Of a stretch of DNA of 35,691 bases, positions 34,373 to 35,691 are shown one piece after another (position 1 is the stretch's first letter; the number at the start of each line of letters is the position of its first letter). Source of the stretch: Paraburkholderia sp. GTDB lineage: Bacteria; Pseudomonadota; Gammaproteobacteria; Burkholderiales; Burkholderiaceae. The notes below the pieces were generated by a model, which had not been told where the DNA came from, searched no databases, and saw only the letters and a list, made by a program, of their open reading frames with translations. A program made the translations under genes and the position numbers. Where the stretch lies: assembly GCF_026225065.1 (NCBI RefSeq), contig NZ_JAMFSB010000103.1, positions 1 through 35,691 on the forward strand, given 5' to 3'.

Positions 34373-35263
34373 ATGAAGAAGCTTGTCATCGCGGTGAGTA
34401 GTTTTGTATTGGGTTTGCCGATGAGCGCTTATGCTCAGAGCACTGTCGTGACCCATTCGGGCCAAGCGTCGGTAACGCAGGCGGATGTCACTGCAATCCT
34501 GAAATCGCTAAGCCCCGAGGTCCGGGTGCGACTGGCGGGCGATCCGGCGAAGCTGGACCAGCTGGTGCGTAGTCGCCTGGCCGTCACGGCAGTGCTGGCC
34601 GAGGCCAGCGCAAAAGGTTGGGACAAACAGCCGCAGGTCCAAGCGATGATTGAGGAGGCGCGTCGCGACGTGGTGATGCGCAGCTACCTGGCGTCGATCA
34701 GTACGCCGTCCCCGGACTACCCCTCTGATACGGAAGTTCAGGCGGCGTATGACCAGAACAAGGCGGCCCTGACGGTGCCACGTACGTTGCGTCTGGCGCA
34801 GATTTATATTGCAACGGCGCCAAATGCAGACGCAGCCACACTTGATCTGGCGCGCAAGCGGGCGGCCGACCTGGCCCATCAGGCACGTGAATCGGGAGCA
34901 GATTTCGCTGCACTAGCGAAAGCGAATTCACAGGACAAGCCCAGCGCGGCAAACGGGGGCGACATGGGATTCATGGCCGACACCGCCCTCGTGCCGGAGA
35001 TTCGTAAGGCAGTCGACGGAATGAAAGCGGGGGAGGTGGCGGGGCCAATCCAGACAACGGCCGGGTTTCACGTAATCAAGCTCGTAGACACGCATCCGGC
35101 GGGCGTGCGCGCTCTGGCTGACGTGAAGGAACAGATTCGCGCGGAACTGAAGCAACAGCGCGCGCAGCAAAACGCTCAAGCCTACATGGCCAAGCTGGCG
35201 GGTCCGGGCGCAGCCACAATCGATGAAGCGGCGCTGAGCAAGGCCGTGGACGCGGCCCAGTGA
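34373..35263 (+). CDS. PpiC-type peptidyl-prolyl cis-trans isomerase, periplasmic
   Basis: The ATG at 34373 follows GGAGTCAGGA and starts a clean signal peptide (MKKLVIAVSSFVLGLPMSAY, cleaved after AYAQ); the longer frame from 34310 would bury it. The 296-residue protein has a SurA-type helical N-terminal chaperone part at about 25-125 (SQADVTAILKSLSPEV-like region, LAVTAVLAEASAKGWDKQPQ). A parvulin rotamase domain follows at about 135-245 (RTLRLAQIYIATAPN, ADFAALAKANSQDKPSAANG, GDMGFMADTALVPEIRKAVD, GFHVIKLVDTHPAG). A helical C-terminus follows. It should assist folding of proteins crossing the periplasm, most likely the giant exoprotein, TpsB or the porin. A PpiC gene is also part of the P. 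aeruginosa pdt locus, as I recall it. Confidence 0.9.
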   Translation: MKKLVIAVSSFVLGLPMSAYAQSTVVTHSGQASVTQADVTAILKSLSPEVRVRLAGDPAKLDQLVRSRLAVTAVLAEASAKGWDKQPQVQAMIEEARRDVVMRSYLASISTPSPDYPSDTEVQAAYDQNKAALTVPRTLRLAQIYIATAPNADAATLDLARKRAADLAHQARESGADFAALAKANSQDKPSAANGGDMGFMADTALVPEIRKAVDGMKAGEVAGPIQTTAGFHVIKLVDTHPAGVRALADVKEQIRAELKQQRAQQNAQAYMAKLAGPGAATIDEAALSKAVDAAQ

Positions 35264-35308
35264 GTGCGGCACGGTAACAGAGGCGCGAATCAATTGACGA
35301 GGCATGGT

Positions 35309-35691
35309 GTGGACAGCGAGCAGTATCCGCCAGGGGAGCGGACTCTTGATGTGGACGCTTACCTGGCGAGAAGCGGCATCGATGGCGCTTCTCGCTCGGA
35401 TGAAGCCGCTACTGCGACGTACCTGCCGGTGAGGTGCCCGGTCTGCTTTGGCGAACTCGCGTCGACCCTGGAGCCGGGCGACGCCGCGCGGCACTTCTTC
35501 CATCGGTGGACGGGGGACGACGCGCGATGTGCCCTCACGACATTGTCGTATCAGCCCGAGGGCATGAGCGTGCGCCATCTTCGCGATGTCGAGACCGCCT
35601 TGCGGCATCGCAAGGCATTCTTCGTTAGCTGGCAGCGTCACTACGCTGTCATGCGACAGCTCGCACCCGCGCTCTCACTAGGACGCTTCAC
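35309..35691 (+). CDS. partial Cys/His-rich protein, runs off the window
   Basis: A frame from the GTG at 35309 (CGAGG six bases upstream) stays open to the end of the window: 127 codons with no stop. It reads VDSEQYPPGERTLDVDAYLA, then RCPVCFGELASTLEPGDAAR, HFFHRWTGDDARCALTTLSY and VRHLRDVETALRHRKAFFVS. The order CPVC, HFFH, C resembles a zinc-binding module; the HFxH after CxxC is reminiscent of the CoiA-like N-terminal region. No signal peptide is seen. It continues the gene run, 45 bases after the isomerase. Function unknown. Confidence 0.6.
   Translation, partial: MDSEQYPPGERTLDVDAYLARSGIDGASRSDEAATATYLPVRCPVCFGELASTLEPGDAARHFFHRWTGDDARCALTTLSYQPEGMSVRHLRDVETALRHRKAFFVSWQRHYAVMRQLAPALSLGRF

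Overview
The window looks like a Burkholderiaceae-type genome (Burkholderia, Paraburkholderia or Caballeronia). The GC content is high, the third codon position is strongly GC-biased (which is why there are very long antisense ORFs), and the insertion sequences and the MFS-transporter fragment fit that group. The species assignment is inference.

Left part, about 1-4810: a decayed, insertion-rich segment. It holds a frameshifted IS5/IS4-superfamily transposase (348-1213) and an AT-rich two-gene fragment (1471-2021), cut by an IS66-family element whose far end is lost (2022 to about 4549). A complete IS256-family element (2324-3694, with 8-bp target duplication GTTTACGC) sits inside the IS66 element. 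The C-terminal stub of an MFS transporter follows (4550-4810).

Middle part, 4811-8145: a cell-surface-signalling regulator operon. It encodes a periplasmic STN + TonB-C protein without a beta-barrel, a FecI-type ECF sigma factor and a FecR-type anti-sigma factor. The architecture matches the VreA-VreI-VreR (PUMA3) system of Pseudomonas aeruginosa. An unrecognised 174-codon ORF with an internal 57-bp repeat follows and overlaps the start of the next gene by 4 bp.

The giant gene, 8146-20649: a 4167-residue filamentous-haemagglutinin-like exoprotein (TpsA), with two decayed copies of its C-terminal end downstream (20960-21710 and 22056-22200). A broken minus-strand membrane-protein gene and about 1 kb without a recognisable gene come next.

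Right part, 23877-35691: one long plus-strand gene run. In order: a TIGR03032/DUF4915-like protein, an APS kinase (CysC-like), the TpsB outer-membrane transporter, an ExbB/TolQ-type motor protein fused to a periplasmic DUF2341-LamG sensor, ExbD, TonB, a large putative porin, a periplasmic coiled-coil protein, a YbjN-like protein, a small exported TonB-C-like protein, a PpiC-type peptidyl-prolyl isomerase, and a partial Cys/His-rich protein leaving the window.

Taken together this resembles the P. aeruginosa PdtA/PdtB two-partner secretion locus and its PUMA3 regulator (recalled, not searched). The unusual system is a two-partner secretion adhesin with its own sigma/anti-sigma regulator, its own proton-motive-force (ExbB-ExbD-TonB) module, a dedicated porin and chaperone, and a PAPS-forming kinase. 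What the energy module and the kinase do for the exoprotein is not evident from sequence.
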